A stretch of 64,000 bases of DNA from DLAJ01 sp964655525 (GTDB taxonomy: Bacteria; Bacillota; Clostridia; Lachnospirales; Lachnospiraceae), in the NCBI GenBank assembly GCA_964655525.1, contig CAZZNE010000001.1:310001-374000 (forward strand), written 5' to 3'. Below the pieces are notes generated by a model. That model was not told the origin of the DNA. It did no database searches and saw nothing but the letters and a program-made list of their open reading frames with translations. Position numbers and translations under genes: made by a program. Of the stretch, positions 18,125 to 26,440 are shown in pieces. Position 1 is the stretch's first letter. Each line of letters opens with the position of its first letter.

Positions 18125-19867
18125 ATGAAATCGTATTCGGAATTGGAAAAGATCAGTAAAAAAAGTGATATGACGGGACTCCCCGTCGTGCGCCTTTCCG
18201 TGCTCGGCGACTGCGCGACGCAGCATCTTAGCAGGGCGATCCGCGGCATGGGCTACGAGGAGGGTTTGGCGGTTGAAATCTGGGAGGCGGATTATAATCA
18301 GATCGAATTACAGCTTGTGGACGAGCAGTCTCCGCTGTATGAGAGCAGACCGGATATGGTGTTTTTGATGCTGTGCCATCAAAAGCTGTATGAGACATTT
18401 TGTTTTACACCGGAGAACGAGCGTCCGCATTTTGCAGAGCGGATGCTGAAAAAGGTGACGGGATATTGGGAGCTGATCTCCGCCCATTGTGAGGCGCGCA
18501 TTTTGCAGAGCAATTTCATGCTCGTGGACGATGCGGTGTTTGGAAATTATGCCAATAAGACGGCGTATTCCTACGCTTATCAGGTGAGAAAGCTGAACGT
18601 TCTGTTGATGCAGGCGGCAGAGGAGAGTGCAGTCGGAAAACGCGTGTCCGTCGTAGATTTGGATCTAATCCAGCAGCGTTACGGAGCGGAGTCCGTGCAG
18701 GATGACCGGACGTATTTCGTCGGCAAGCTTCCGGTAGCGGTCAAATATCTGCCTGCGGTGGCGGAGCAGGTCATCCGCATCATCAAGGCGCTGCGGGGCA
18801 GCGTGAAAAAATGTATTGTTACCGATTTGGACAACACGCTGTGGGGGGGTGTGATCGGAGACGACGGGATAGAGAATATTCAGATCGGGGAGCTGGGTCA
18901 GGGTCAGGCGTTCAGCGGACTTCAGACGTGGCTGAAGGAGTTAAAAAAGAGAGGCATCCTGCTTGCCGTGTGCAGCAAGAACGAGGAGGCGGCGGCAAAG
19001 CTGCCGTTTGAAAAGCATCCCGAGATGATCCTGAGGCTGGACGATTTTGCCATGTTCGTGGCTAACTGGGAGGATAAGGCGCGTAATATCCGCAGAATAC
19101 AGGAGACGTTGAATATCGGTATGGACAGCATGGTCTTTTTGGATGATAATCCGTTTGAACGTGAGCTAGTCCGTTCCCTCATTCCGGAGATCTGTGTGCC
19201 GGAGCTGCCGGAGGATCCGAGCGCGTATCTTCCTTACCTGCGTCAGTGTGGGCTGTTTGAAACGGCAAGCTTTTCGGAGGAGGATACAAAACGGACGGGG
19301 CAGTACCGCGAAGAGGCGTTACGGGCATCGGAGCAGAGCCGGTATCAAAATTATGAGGAATATTTGCGGAGCCTTCACATGGAGGCGTATGTCTCGCCGT
19401 TTGACACATTTCATACCCCGCGCATCGCGCAGCTTTCGCAGCGCTCCAATCAATTTAATCTGCGCACGATCCGGTATACGGAAGCAGATGTGGAGCGGCT
19501 TTCCAAGGATGATCGTTATGAGACGTTGTTTTTTTGCTTAAAGGATGCATTCGGGGATTACGGGCTGATCAGTGTGGTTGTATTAGAAAAACAGCCGGGG
19601 GGCGTGCTGTTCATTGAGGAGTGGTTTATGAGCTGCCGCGTCCTAAAGCGCGGCATGGAGGAATTCATTGCCGATACGATTGTTGAGAAAGCGCGGAAGC
19701 TTGGATGTCAGCGCGTTGTCGGAGAGTATCTTCCAACGCCGAAAAACCAAATGGTGGAGCGCCTGTATGAGCGGCTTGGGTTTGTGCCTTTGGGAGAGGG
19801 GCGCTACGAGGCAGATGCGGCGGAGTATTCGATGCATGAGACGGCGATCACGATACAGACGGAGTGA
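18125..19867 (+). CDS. FkbH-like HAD-IIIC protein, probable glyceryl-ACP loading enzyme
   Basis: FkbH proteins take the glyceryl part of 1,3-bisphosphoglycerate and load it on an acyl carrier protein. The 580-residue protein shows the whole family plan. It has an N-terminal SGNH-like region (VRLSVLGDCATQHL near residue 20) and a HAD domain with D234 and D236 in TDLDNTLWGG, VCSKNEE near residue 283 and D340/D341 in FLDDNP. A C-terminal GNAT-like domain follows, with C504 in MSCRVLKRGME, a motif I recall as conserved in FkbH. The ACP gene begins 33 bases downstream. In known pathways the loaded group feeds polyketide synthases, and none is present here. Its neighbours are an MBOAT and a DltD-like protein, so the acyl is probably destined for a surface glycan. 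Loading of another three-carbon acid cannot be excluded. Confidence 0.85.
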   Translation: MKSYSELEKISKKSDMTGLPVVRLSVLGDCATQHLSRAIRGMGYEEGLAVEIWEADYNQIELQLVDEQSPLYESRPDMVFLMLCHQKLYETFCFTPENERPHFAERMLKKVTGYWELISAHCEARILQSNFMLVDDAVFGNYANKTAYSYAYQVRKLNVLLMQAAEESAVGKRVSVVDLDLIQQRYGAESVQDDRTYFVGKLPVAVKYLPAVAEQVIRIIKALRGSVKKCIVTDLDNTLWGGVIGDDGIENIQIGELGQGQAFSGLQTWLKELKKRGILLAVCSKNEEAAAKLPFEKHPEMILRLDDFAMFVANWEDKARNIRRIQETLNIGMDSMVFLDDNPFERELVRSLIPEICVPELPEDPSAYLPYLRQCGLFETASFSEEDTKRTGQYREEALRASEQSRYQNYEEYLRSLHMEAYVSPFDTFHTPRIAQLSQRSNQFNLRTIRYTEADVERLSKDDRYETLFFCLKDAFGDYGLISVVVLEKQPGGVLFIEEWFMSCRVLKRGMEEFIADTIVEKARKLGCQRVVGEYLPTPKNQMVERLYERLGFVPLGEGRYEADAAEYSMHETAITIQTE

Positions 19868-19900
19868 GAACGAATAGAAATGAGGATAGGAGAAACGAGC

Positions 19901-20140
19901 ATGAGCAGAGAAGAAATTTTGGAGAGAGTGAACAAGGTATTTAAGGACGTGTTTGACGATGAGGACGTTTCGGTGACATTTGAATCCACGGCGGCGGATG
20001 TGGAGGGTTGGGATTCGCTCCGCCATATCACGCTTATTGAGGCGGTTGAGGATGAATTTGACATGCGTTTTCAGATGAACGAGGTGACGGGCATGAAGGA
20101 CGTCGGCGAGATGGTGGACATCATTGCGGAGAGAGCATGA
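19901..20140 (+). CDS. Acyl carrier protein
   Basis: This is a 79-residue acidic carrier protein. The phosphopantetheine-accepting serine is S39 in EGWDSLRHITLIEAVEDEF, the typical D-S-L motif with a following amphipathic helix. An ATG seven codons earlier (19880) is in frame, but AGGAG lies eight bases before the ATG at 19901, so that start is used. The stop overlaps the next gene as ATGA. It differs from house-keeping fatty-acid ACPs in location and matches dedicated ACPs paired with FkbH. It would carry the glyceryl or derived acyl group to the MBOAT. A phosphopantetheinyl transferase is not encoded in the window and must come from elsewhere. Confidence 0.92.
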   Translation: MSREEILERVNKVFKDVFDDEDVSVTFESTAADVEGWDSLRHITLIEAVEDEFDMRFQMNEVTGMKDVGEMVDIIAERA

Positions 20141-20574
20141 ACATGAGACAGTATCGGTTTGAGGATATGAGAGCCGGCATGACGGAACGATTTGTCGTCA
20201 CGGTCGGGGAGGAGCAGCAGGAGGCGTTTTTTGCGCTGACGGGCGACTGCAATCCCCTGCACCGGGACGCTGACTTTGCGAAAAAAAGAGGTTTTGAAGA
20301 CTGCGTCATCTACGGAATGCTTGCCTCGTCGTATTATTCGACGCTGGCAGGTGTGTATCTGCCGGGGGAAAACTGTCTGATCAACGAGTGCAGGGTGACA
20401 TACCATCAGCCGGTCTATCCAGGGGATGTGCTGACTGTGGAAGGTGTCGTATCCGATGTGCGGGAATCCACCCGAAGGGTAAAGATTGCGGGAAAGATGA
20501 CAAGAGCGGACGGAACGGTCGTGAATACGGCAGTCATTGCGGTCAGCTTTACAGGTGAAAGGAGTATGGTATGA
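20137..20574 (+). CDS. MaoC-like hydratase/dehydratase
   Basis: The 145-residue protein has the hot-dog fold signature of (R)-specific enoyl-thioester hydratases. The motif ALTGDCNPLHRDADFA contains the catalytic D37 and H42, spaced as in the hydratase-2 family. It is coupled to the ACP upstream and the SDR downstream by ATGA overlaps, so the three are made together. The likely substrate is an acyl-ACP. With a glyceryl-ACP, loss of the 3-hydroxyl would give an enol that becomes pyruvyl-ACP. With a short 3-hydroxyacyl-ACP it would make or hydrate an enoyl group. No ketosynthase is nearby, so chain elongation within this operon is unlikely. Confidence 0.85.
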   Translation: MNMRQYRFEDMRAGMTERFVVTVGEEQQEAFFALTGDCNPLHRDADFAKKRGFEDCVIYGMLASSYYSTLAGVYLPGENCLINECRVTYHQPVYPGDVLTVEGVVSDVRESTRRVKIAGKMTRADGTVVNTAVIAVSFTGERSMV

Positions 20575-21344
20575 CGGACAGACGGGTGATACTCATATTG
20601 GGCGCGTCCTCGGATCTGGGAGCGGAGCTGATCCGTGAGATGGATGTGTTGGAGGAGCGGAGAGCATCCTGTGAAAGAGATACGCCTCGTCCGCTGATTT
20701 TGGCGCATTACGGACATAATCAGGATGCGCTCACAAAGCTGAAAGAGACTTGCGCGCATGTGGATATGGAGCTGCTGCAGGCGGATTTATCCGTGCAGGA
20801 GGAGGTCTGCGCCATGCTTGCGGAATTAAAAGAAAGAGCGCTTCTGCCAACGCATATTGTCAGCTTTGCGGCGGCAAAAATCGGCTATATGCGCATCAGC
20901 GAGTGGGACCGGGAGCGGGTACAGCAGGATATGGACATCCAGTTCTTTTCGCTTGCGGAGGTGTTTCGCGTTTGTCTTCCCGAAATGGCAAAACGGGGCA
21001 GAGGAAAGGTGGTCGTTATGCTGTCCGCCTACACGGTGGGCGAGCCGCCGAAATTTCTTGCAAATTATACATCGGTGAAATATGCCATGCTTGGTCTTCT
21101 GAAAAGCGCAGCAGCAGAGTATGGCGATCAGGGACTCAATATCAATGGTATTTCGCCTGAAATGATCGAGACAAAATTTCTTTCAGGCATTGGCAGGAAA
21201 GTGCGGGAGATGAACGCGGAAAGCAGTTCGCGTCATAGAAACCTGACTGTGAAGGACGTCATTCCTTCCGTGTTGTATCTGCTTTCTGAGGAAGCGGAAT
21301 TTGTAAATGGCGTCAACTTGAATCTGACGGGGCGCGGGGCGTAA
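20571..21344 (+). CDS. SDR-family oxidoreductase acting with the ACP
   Basis: This is a classical short-chain dehydrogenase/reductase of 257 residues. The nucleotide-binding motif is LILGASSDLG near residue 7, and the catalytic Y166 and K170 lie in YTSVK after a serine in MLSAYT. It resembles FabG-type 3-oxoacyl-ACP reductases. It overlaps the MaoC gene by four bases and closes the acylation operon; the next gene follows after ten bases. In this context it probably reduces a keto acyl-ACP, for example a pyruvyl- to a lactyl-thioester, or oxidises a hydroxyacyl group. NAD or NADP preference was not assigned. Confidence 0.85.
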   Translation: MTDRRVILILGASSDLGAELIREMDVLEERRASCERDTPRPLILAHYGHNQDALTKLKETCAHVDMELLQADLSVQEEVCAMLAELKERALLPTHIVSFAAAKIGYMRISEWDRERVQQDMDIQFFSLAEVFRVCLPEMAKRGRGKVVVMLSAYTVGEPPKFLANYTSVKYAMLGLLKSAAAEYGDQGLNINGISPEMIETKFLSGIGRKVREMNAESSSRHRNLTVKDVIPSVLYLLSEEAEFVNGVNLNLTGRGA

Positions 21345-21354
21345 GGAGAATATA

Positions 21355-23289
21355 ATGAGTGCAGAGATTAAACTTTTTGTACCCGGCAGGCTTTGTCTGT
21401 TCGGGGAGCATAGCGACTGGGCGGGTTTGCAGCGCACGATGAATGCGGACATTGTGCCCGGAAAGGCAATCGTCACCGGCATTGAACAGGGTATTTACGG
21501 GACGGCAAAAAAGAGCAGGGAATTTTGTGTGCACAGCGCGCTTGAAATTTTTGAGAAGGAGTATTTTTCCTGCCCGATGGATTTGTCCAAGCTGCGGCAG
21601 ACCGCAAAGCAGGGAGGCTTTTTTTCCTATGTGGCGGGCGTTGCCTCTTATCTGTCCGAATGGTATCATGTCGGCGGTGTAGATTTAGAAATCACGGATA
21701 TGACGCTGCCGATCAAAAGCGGGTTATCTTCCAGTGCGGCAATCTGCGTGATGGTGGCAAGGGCGTTTAACGAGCTGTACGGCTTACAGCTGAATACGCT
21801 CGGCATCATGAACATCGCCTATCTCGGCGAACAGAGAACGCCGTCCCGCTGCGGCAGGCTCGATCAGGCGTGCGCATTCGGCGTGAATCCTGTCTGTATG
21901 ACCTTTGACGGAAATGAGATCGAGGTTGATCGTATCCGCGTAAAAAAGGAATTATACTATGTCTTTGCCGATCTGATGGCGGGCAAGGACACGGTAAAGA
22001 TATTGGGAGACTTAAATAAAAGTTACCCATTTCCGCAGACGGAGGCAGACCATAAGCTGCATGAGGCGCTGGGCGCGGATAATGAGGCAGTCATCGCGCG
22101 GGCGGGTGCATATATTGCGGAAGGAGATACCGAGAAGCTCGGCGCGCTGATGTGTGAGGCGCAGGCGTTATTTGACGAGAAAGTAGCGCCACTGTGTCCG
22201 CAGGAGCTTACGTCGCCCGTATTGCATGAGACGCTTCGGGATGAATATATCCGCACCCTCACCTACGGCGGAAAGGGCGTCGGTTCGCAGGGAGACGGAA
22301 CCGTCCAGTTTTTGGCGAAGGATGCGGATACGCAGAGGGAGCTTGTGCGTTATTTGGAGCAGGACAAGGGGATGCATGCCTATCCGCTGACCTTAAAGCC
22401 GAAATCCGCGGTACGAAAGGCGATCATACCGGTCGCGGGCTTCGGTACGAGGCTGTATCCTGAGACGCGCGGCATAAAAAAAGAATTTTGTCCGGTCGTG
22501 GACAGGGACGGACTTGTGAAACCGGCAATTCTGATATTACTTGAGGAACTGGATGCGATCGAGATGGAGGAGATCTGTCTTGTGATCAACAGCGAGGAGC
22601 GCCCGGTTTATGAGGATTACTTTTTTAGACCTCTCTCCGAGGAGCACTACCGCAAGCTGCCGAAGCAGATGCAGGCGTATGAGGACAAGATCCGCCGGAT
22701 TGCGGGAAAACTGACCTTTCAAGTGCAAAAAGAGCAGCTCGGCTTCGGGCATGCTGTTTATCAATGTAAGGAATATGCGGCGGGCGAACCGGTCATGCTG
22801 CTTTTGGGGGATACGATCTACCAGAGCAACACCGGCGTTCCGTGTACGGGGCAGCTGTTAGAGGCTTACCGGAGATACGGACTCCCCATGGTGGCACTTC
22901 ATAAGATACCGCTTGAACAGGTCGTGCATTACGGCATATTTGCGGGGACTTGGGACGATAAGGAGCAGACGATCATGCAGCTTACTCGCATAGCGGAGAA
23001 ACCGCAGTGCGAGTATGCGAAAGACTTTCTTTCTGTTGCGGATCGCAGCGCGCCGGACAATTATTATGCGGCGTTCGGGGCCTATATCCTGACGCATGAA
23101 GTGTTTGACCGGTTAGAGGAGATGGTTTTAGGGCATGCTTCGGGAGACGGAGAGATTCAGCTGACGGATGCGCTTGCCGATGTGCGAAAAAAGCATGGGA
23201 TGATGGGATTTGTTCCTGATGGGGAATCCTTTGATATTGGTAATGCGGAGGCTTACCGTGATACGGTGAGCCGTTTCGGAAGACCGTAG
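21355..23289 (+). CDS. GHMP sugar kinase fused to UTP-sugar-1-phosphate nucleotidyltransferase
   Basis: The 644-residue chain joins two steps of a sugar salvage route. Residues 1 to about 355 form a GHMP kinase with PGRLCLFGEHSDW near residue 10, the phosphate loop PIKSGLSSSAA near residue 120 and GGKGVGSQGDG near residue 305. Residues from about 360 to 644 form a GalU-like nucleotidyltransferase with IIPVAGFGTRLYPETRGIKK. The pair would phosphorylate a free sugar at C1 and convert it to a nucleotide sugar. Galactose, glucuronic acid or arabinose are possible; the GEHSDW motif is closest to galactokinase-like enzymes. Domain order is opposite to the fucose enzyme at 26915-30013. AAGGAG precedes the ATG. 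Confidence 0.82.
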   Translation: MSAEIKLFVPGRLCLFGEHSDWAGLQRTMNADIVPGKAIVTGIEQGIYGTAKKSREFCVHSALEIFEKEYFSCPMDLSKLRQTAKQGGFFSYVAGVASYLSEWYHVGGVDLEITDMTLPIKSGLSSSAAICVMVARAFNELYGLQLNTLGIMNIAYLGEQRTPSRCGRLDQACAFGVNPVCMTFDGNEIEVDRIRVKKELYYVFADLMAGKDTVKILGDLNKSYPFPQTEADHKLHEALGADNEAVIARAGAYIAEGDTEKLGALMCEAQALFDEKVAPLCPQELTSPVLHETLRDEYIRTLTYGGKGVGSQGDGTVQFLAKDADTQRELVRYLEQDKGMHAYPLTLKPKSAVRKAIIPVAGFGTRLYPETRGIKKEFCPVVDRDGLVKPAILILLEELDAIEMEEICLVINSEERPVYEDYFFRPLSEEHYRKLPKQMQAYEDKIRRIAGKLTFQVQKEQLGFGHAVYQCKEYAAGEPVMLLLGDTIYQSNTGVPCTGQLLEAYRRYGLPMVALHKIPLEQVVHYGIFAGTWDDKEQTIMQLTRIAEKPQCEYAKDFLSVADRSAPDNYYAAFGAYILTHEVFDRLEEMVLGHASGDGEIQLTDALADVRKKHGMMGFVPDGESFDIGNAEAYRDTVSRFGRP

Positions 23290-23313
23290 AATATAGAAGA
23301 AAGAGGGAGTAAG

Positions 23314-24015
23314 GTGAAAAAAGAGGATTTTAAGTTATCCGTGGTGATTCCTTGTTATAACGAAAAAGACAATATTGAGAATATTGTACAAAGGGTTATC
23401 AATGCACCGGTTAAAAACAAAGAAATTATTGTGGTGGACGATTGTTCAACCGATGAAACAAGGGAAGTATTGAAAGAAAAGATTCTTCCGCTAGTGTCCA
23501 AGATTCTGTATCATGAAAAAAATATGGGAAAAGGGGCTGCGCTCCGCACAGCGATAGGTGCTGCGACCGGAGATGTGGTCATTATTCAGGATGCGGATGA
23601 GGAATATGATCCAAAGGAATACGGAAAACTTGTGACTCCGATTTTCAGGGGAGAGACAGACGTTGTGTACGGCTCACGTTTCCTGCAAAAGAACAAGTCA
23701 AACGGCTATTGGAAAAATCGGGTTGCAAATATTTTTTTAACAAAACTATCTAATATATTTACGGGTTATCATTTGACAGATATGGAAACCTGTTACAAAG
23801 TATTCCGGCGAGAAATCATCCAAAGCATAGAGTTGAAAGAAGAGCGTTTTGGATTCGAACCGGAGGTAACGGCAAAATTGGCAAAAAAGGGGATACCAAT
23901 TAAAGAAGTATCGGTTTCTTATTCTCCGAGAACGATTGAAGAAGGGAAAAAAATCGGATTTAAGGATGGTCTGCGCGCAATTTATTGTATTGTCAAATAC
24001 GGAGGGCGATGGTAG
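23314..24015 (+). CDS. Family 2 glycosyltransferase, polyprenyl-phosphate sugar synthase type
   Basis: A 233-residue GT2 enzyme starts at a GTG preceded by GAGGGAG. VVIPCYNEKDNIENIV near residue 10, VVDDCSTDET, the D-x-D-like QDADEEYDP near residue 87 and the GKGAALRTAIGAA segment match dolichol-phosphate mannosyltransferase-like enzymes. These make polyprenyl-phosphate sugars on the inner membrane face. It lacks C-terminal membrane segments. It could supply the lipid donor for the GtrII-like enzyme at 13750-15285. The gene is markedly AT-richer than both neighbours, which hints at separate acquisition. A 114-base gap with no clear feature follows. Confidence 0.85.
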   Translation: MKKEDFKLSVVIPCYNEKDNIENIVQRVINAPVKNKEIIVVDDCSTDETREVLKEKILPLVSKILYHEKNMGKGAALRTAIGAATGDVVIIQDADEEYDPKEYGKLVTPIFRGETDVVYGSRFLQKNKSNGYWKNRVANIFLTKLSNIFTGYHLTDMETCYKVFRREIIQSIELKEERFGFEPEVTAKLAKKGIPIKEVSVSYSPRTIEEGKKIGFKDGLRAIYCIVKYGGRW

Positions 24016-24129
24016 AAAAGGGGATAAAGGAATTCTTAGGAAAAGTGCGCATCACAGATCGGAGTTGTGTCAATCATACATGAGTGAAGCAACGTTTATC
24101 TAAAAATAGGCGGAATAGGAGAAAAAACA

Positions 24130-25371
24130 ATGAAAGAATCGTACAAGATCGCAGTTGCGGGGACAGGCTATGTCGGTCTCTCGAACGCCGTACTTTTATC
24201 ACAGCACAATGAAGTGACGGCGGTGGACATCATACCGGAAAAGGTAGAGATGATCAATCAAAGAAAGTCGCCGATCGTAGATCGGGAACTGGAGGAATAT
24301 CTGGCAAAGCCCGAGTTAAACTTAAAAGCGACAACGGACGGTCCGGCGGCATACCGGGATGCGGATTTTGTCATTATTTCAACCCCGACCAATTACGATC
24401 CGGTCAGAAATTATTTTGATACTTCTTCTGTGGAGGCGGTCATCAAGCTTGTCATGCAGGCAAATCCGAATGCGGTCATGGTGATCAAGTCCACGATCCC
24501 GGTCGGTTATACCGAGTCGGTGCGGGCAAAGTTCGGAACCGATAACGTGATCTTTTCGCCGGAATTTTTGCGGGAGGGACGGGCGCTTTACGATAATCTG
24601 TATCCCTCGCGGATCATTGTCGGTGCGCCGATGGAAAATGAGCGTTTAGTGGAGGCGGCGCATACCTTTGCGGCGCTCTTACAACAGGGTGCGATCAAAG
24701 AAGAGATACCGACGCTGTTCATGAATCTGACGGAGGCGGAGGCGGTAAAGCTGTTTGCCAACACCTATCTTGCGTTACGCGTGTCCTTTTTTAACGAGCT
24801 GGACACCTATGCGGAGGTCAGAGGCTTAGATTCCAAATCCATTATTGAGGGCGTGGGGCTTGACCCGCGTATCGGCACGCATTATAATAATCCATCTTTT
24901 GGATACGGCGGATACTGCCTGCCGAAGGATACGAAGCAGCTGCTTGCCAACTTTAACGATGTGCCGAACAATATCATCGGCGCGATCGTGGATGCAAACC
25001 GGACGAGAAAAGAGTTTATCGCGGAACAGATCATGGAGAAGGCAGGCTTTTATAATCGGGAGACAGGGGCATTCGGCGCGAAAGGAAAGGATTGCCGCGT
25101 TGGCGTTTACCGTCTGACGATGAAGGCGGATTCCGATAATTTCCGCCAGAGTTCCATTCAGGGTGTCATGAAACGGATCAAGGCGAAGGGCTTAGAGGTC
25201 GTTGTTTATGAGCCGAGCTGCAAGGATGAAGAGTTTTTCGGCAGCAGGGTCATCCGCGATCTGGAGGAATTTAAGAAAATAAGCACGGTGATCATCGCGA
25301 ACCGATATAGCGAGGACTTAAAGGACGTGCTTGATAAGGTATATACGAGGGATCTGTATTTTAGGGACTAA
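24130..25371 (+). CDS. ugd: UDP-glucose 6-dehydrogenase (nucleotide-sugar dehydrogenase)
   Basis: The 413-residue enzyme oxidises a UDP-hexose to the uronic acid with two NAD. The N-terminal Rossmann motif is VAGTGYVGLSNAVLL, STPTNYD sits near residue 93, and the catalytic cysteine C263 lies in GYGGYCLPKDTKQL. Together with the epimerase-like SDR at 34831-35829 it would supply UDP-GlcA and UDP-GalA, making an acidic polymer likely. GGAGAAAAAAC precedes the ATG. UDP-N-acetylhexosamine dehydrogenases share these motifs, but the length and the MINQRKSPIVD segment fit the Ugd type. A hairpin-rich repeat begins directly at its stop codon. Confidence 0.88.
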   Translation: MKESYKIAVAGTGYVGLSNAVLLSQHNEVTAVDIIPEKVEMINQRKSPIVDRELEEYLAKPELNLKATTDGPAAYRDADFVIISTPTNYDPVRNYFDTSSVEAVIKLVMQANPNAVMVIKSTIPVGYTESVRAKFGTDNVIFSPEFLREGRALYDNLYPSRIIVGAPMENERLVEAAHTFAALLQQGAIKEEIPTLFMNLTEAEAVKLFANTYLALRVSFFNELDTYAEVRGLDSKSIIEGVGLDPRIGTHYNNPSFGYGGYCLPKDTKQLLANFNDVPNNIIGAIVDANRTRKEFIAEQIMEKAGFYNRETGAFGAKGKDCRVGVYRLTMKADSDNFRQSSIQGVMKRIKAKGLEVVVYEPSCKDEEFFGSRVIRDLEEFKKISTVIIANRYSEDLKDVLDKVYTRDLYFRD

Positions 25372-25372
25372 A

Positions 25373-25520
25373 AAATGAGCTTCGCTCATTTCAGAGTTGC
25401 GCGTTGCGCAACTCTTTCGAAGAATCCGCTTGCGGCGGATTCTTCTGAAATCTGCTATAAGCGAGTTCTTTTGAATTGCTTCGCAATTCTTCTGGAATAT
25501 GACGTGGGCGGATTCTTCTG
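25373..25520. repeat. Intergenic multi-hairpin repeat element
   Basis: Four stem-loops follow each other in the 161-base gap: AAATGAGC/GCTCATTT (25373-25391), a 10-base stem AGAGTTGCGC with loop GTT (25393-25415), an 11-base stem GAAGAATCCGC (25419-25445) and GAATTGC/GCAATTC (25473-25489). TTTCA (25389) and TGAAA (25446) can close the middle two into a branched structure. GGCGGATTCTTCTG occurs twice, at 25434 and 25507. The first hairpin might stop transcripts of ugd, but there is no T-run. A related GAAGAATC stem occurs at 48332. Confidence 0.75.
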
Positions 25521-25532
25521 GAGGGGTAGTGT

Positions 25533-26309
25533 ATGAAACAACTTCCGATCTGCAACATTCTTGGCGTACATGTCTGCGTGACAAGCATGCCGGAGGTCGT
25601 GGCGCTGTTAAAAGAGCATATAGAGGAACTGCGTGGGAAATACATCTGTGTCTCGAATGTGCATACAACGGTGATGGCATATGAAAATCCCGATTATATG
25701 GCGGTGCAGAACGGCGCAGCATATGTGCTGCCCGACGGGAAGCCGCTTTCGATCGTCAGCAGGAAACGGGGATTTTCGGGAGCGCAGCGCGTTGCCGGGC
25801 CGGATTTGATGGGGGAATTGTTTCAGGATGCTGAAGAAAACAGGACTGGACTCAGGCATTATTTTTTCGGTGGTTCCCCCGAGACGATCAAAGCCTTGGA
25901 GACAAAATTGAAAGAAACCTATCCGCACTTACAGACGGTGGGCTTTGTTTCACCGCCGTTTCGAAAGCTCACCGAGGAGGAGGATGAGGAGGCAGTCCGC
26001 CTCATCAATGAGTCGGGTGCGGATATTTTATGGGTAGGCTTAGGCGCGCCCAAGCAGGAGAACTGGATGCGGGAGCACGAGGAACGGGTGCATGCCGTTA
26101 TGCTCGGTGTCGGCGCCGGCTTTGATTTTCATGCGGGCACGGTAAAAAGAGCGCCGAAATGGATGCAGAAATGTTCGCTTGAATGGCTGTACCGCCTGTG
26201 TCAGGAGCCGGGACGTCTGATGAAGCGCTATCTGAAGACAAACCTGAAATTTGTAAGGCTTGTACGCGCCGAAAACCGCGGGCTGCGTGCGGCTGCTCGT
26301 AAGAAGTGA
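25533..26309 (+). CDS. WecG/TagA/CpsF-family glycosyltransferase (GT26)
   Basis: The 258-residue protein has the family features: NVHTTVMAYENPDY near residue 48, the conserved aspartate in LPDGKPLSIVSR near residue 70, and GLGAPKQENWM near residue 170. Enzymes of this family add N-acetylmannosamine or a related uronic sugar to a lipid-linked GlcNAc, the second step in teichoic acid linkage units and enterobacterial common antigen. Here it may add an early sugar to the lipid carrier made by the phosphoglycosyltransferase at 60959. GGAGGGG lies before the ATG. No UDP-GlcNAc 2-epimerase is seen in the window, so the exact donor is unclear. Confidence 0.88.
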   Translation: MKQLPICNILGVHVCVTSMPEVVALLKEHIEELRGKYICVSNVHTTVMAYENPDYMAVQNGAAYVLPDGKPLSIVSRKRGFSGAQRVAGPDLMGELFQDAEENRTGLRHYFFGGSPETIKALETKLKETYPHLQTVGFVSPPFRKLTEEEDEEAVRLINESGADILWVGLGAPKQENWMREHEERVHAVMLGVGAGFDFHAGTVKRAPKWMQKCSLEWLYRLCQEPGRLMKRYLKTNLKFVRLVRAENRGLRAAARKK

Positions 26310-26328
26310 TGTGATTATTTATGAAAAA

Positions 26329-26423
26329 CGATTGCCGATGAGAAGTCATTGCTGACGAAATAAGGCGATTGCCGATGAGAAGTCATTGCTGACGAAATAA
26401 GGCGATCGTCGATAGGGAATCAT
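26329..26423 (+). repeat. 37-base tandem repeat, 2.6 copies
   Basis: Two identical 37-base units run at 26329-26365 and 26366-26402, each beginning CGATTGCCGATGAGAAGTCA. A degenerate third start follows at 26403-26423 (16 of 21 bases match). The array fills the gap between the TagA-like gene and fucU and stops 17 bases before the fucU ATG, so copy number would alter the leader length of fucU and the fucokinase gene. Confidence 0.85.
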
Positions 26424-26440
26424 GGGGAAGGAGATTTTCT

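Noticed and set aside
26321..26400. Tiny ORFs (for example ATG...TGA of six codons) inside the 37-base repeats as leader peptides
   Set aside because: They have no ribosome binding sites and such short frames are expected by chance.
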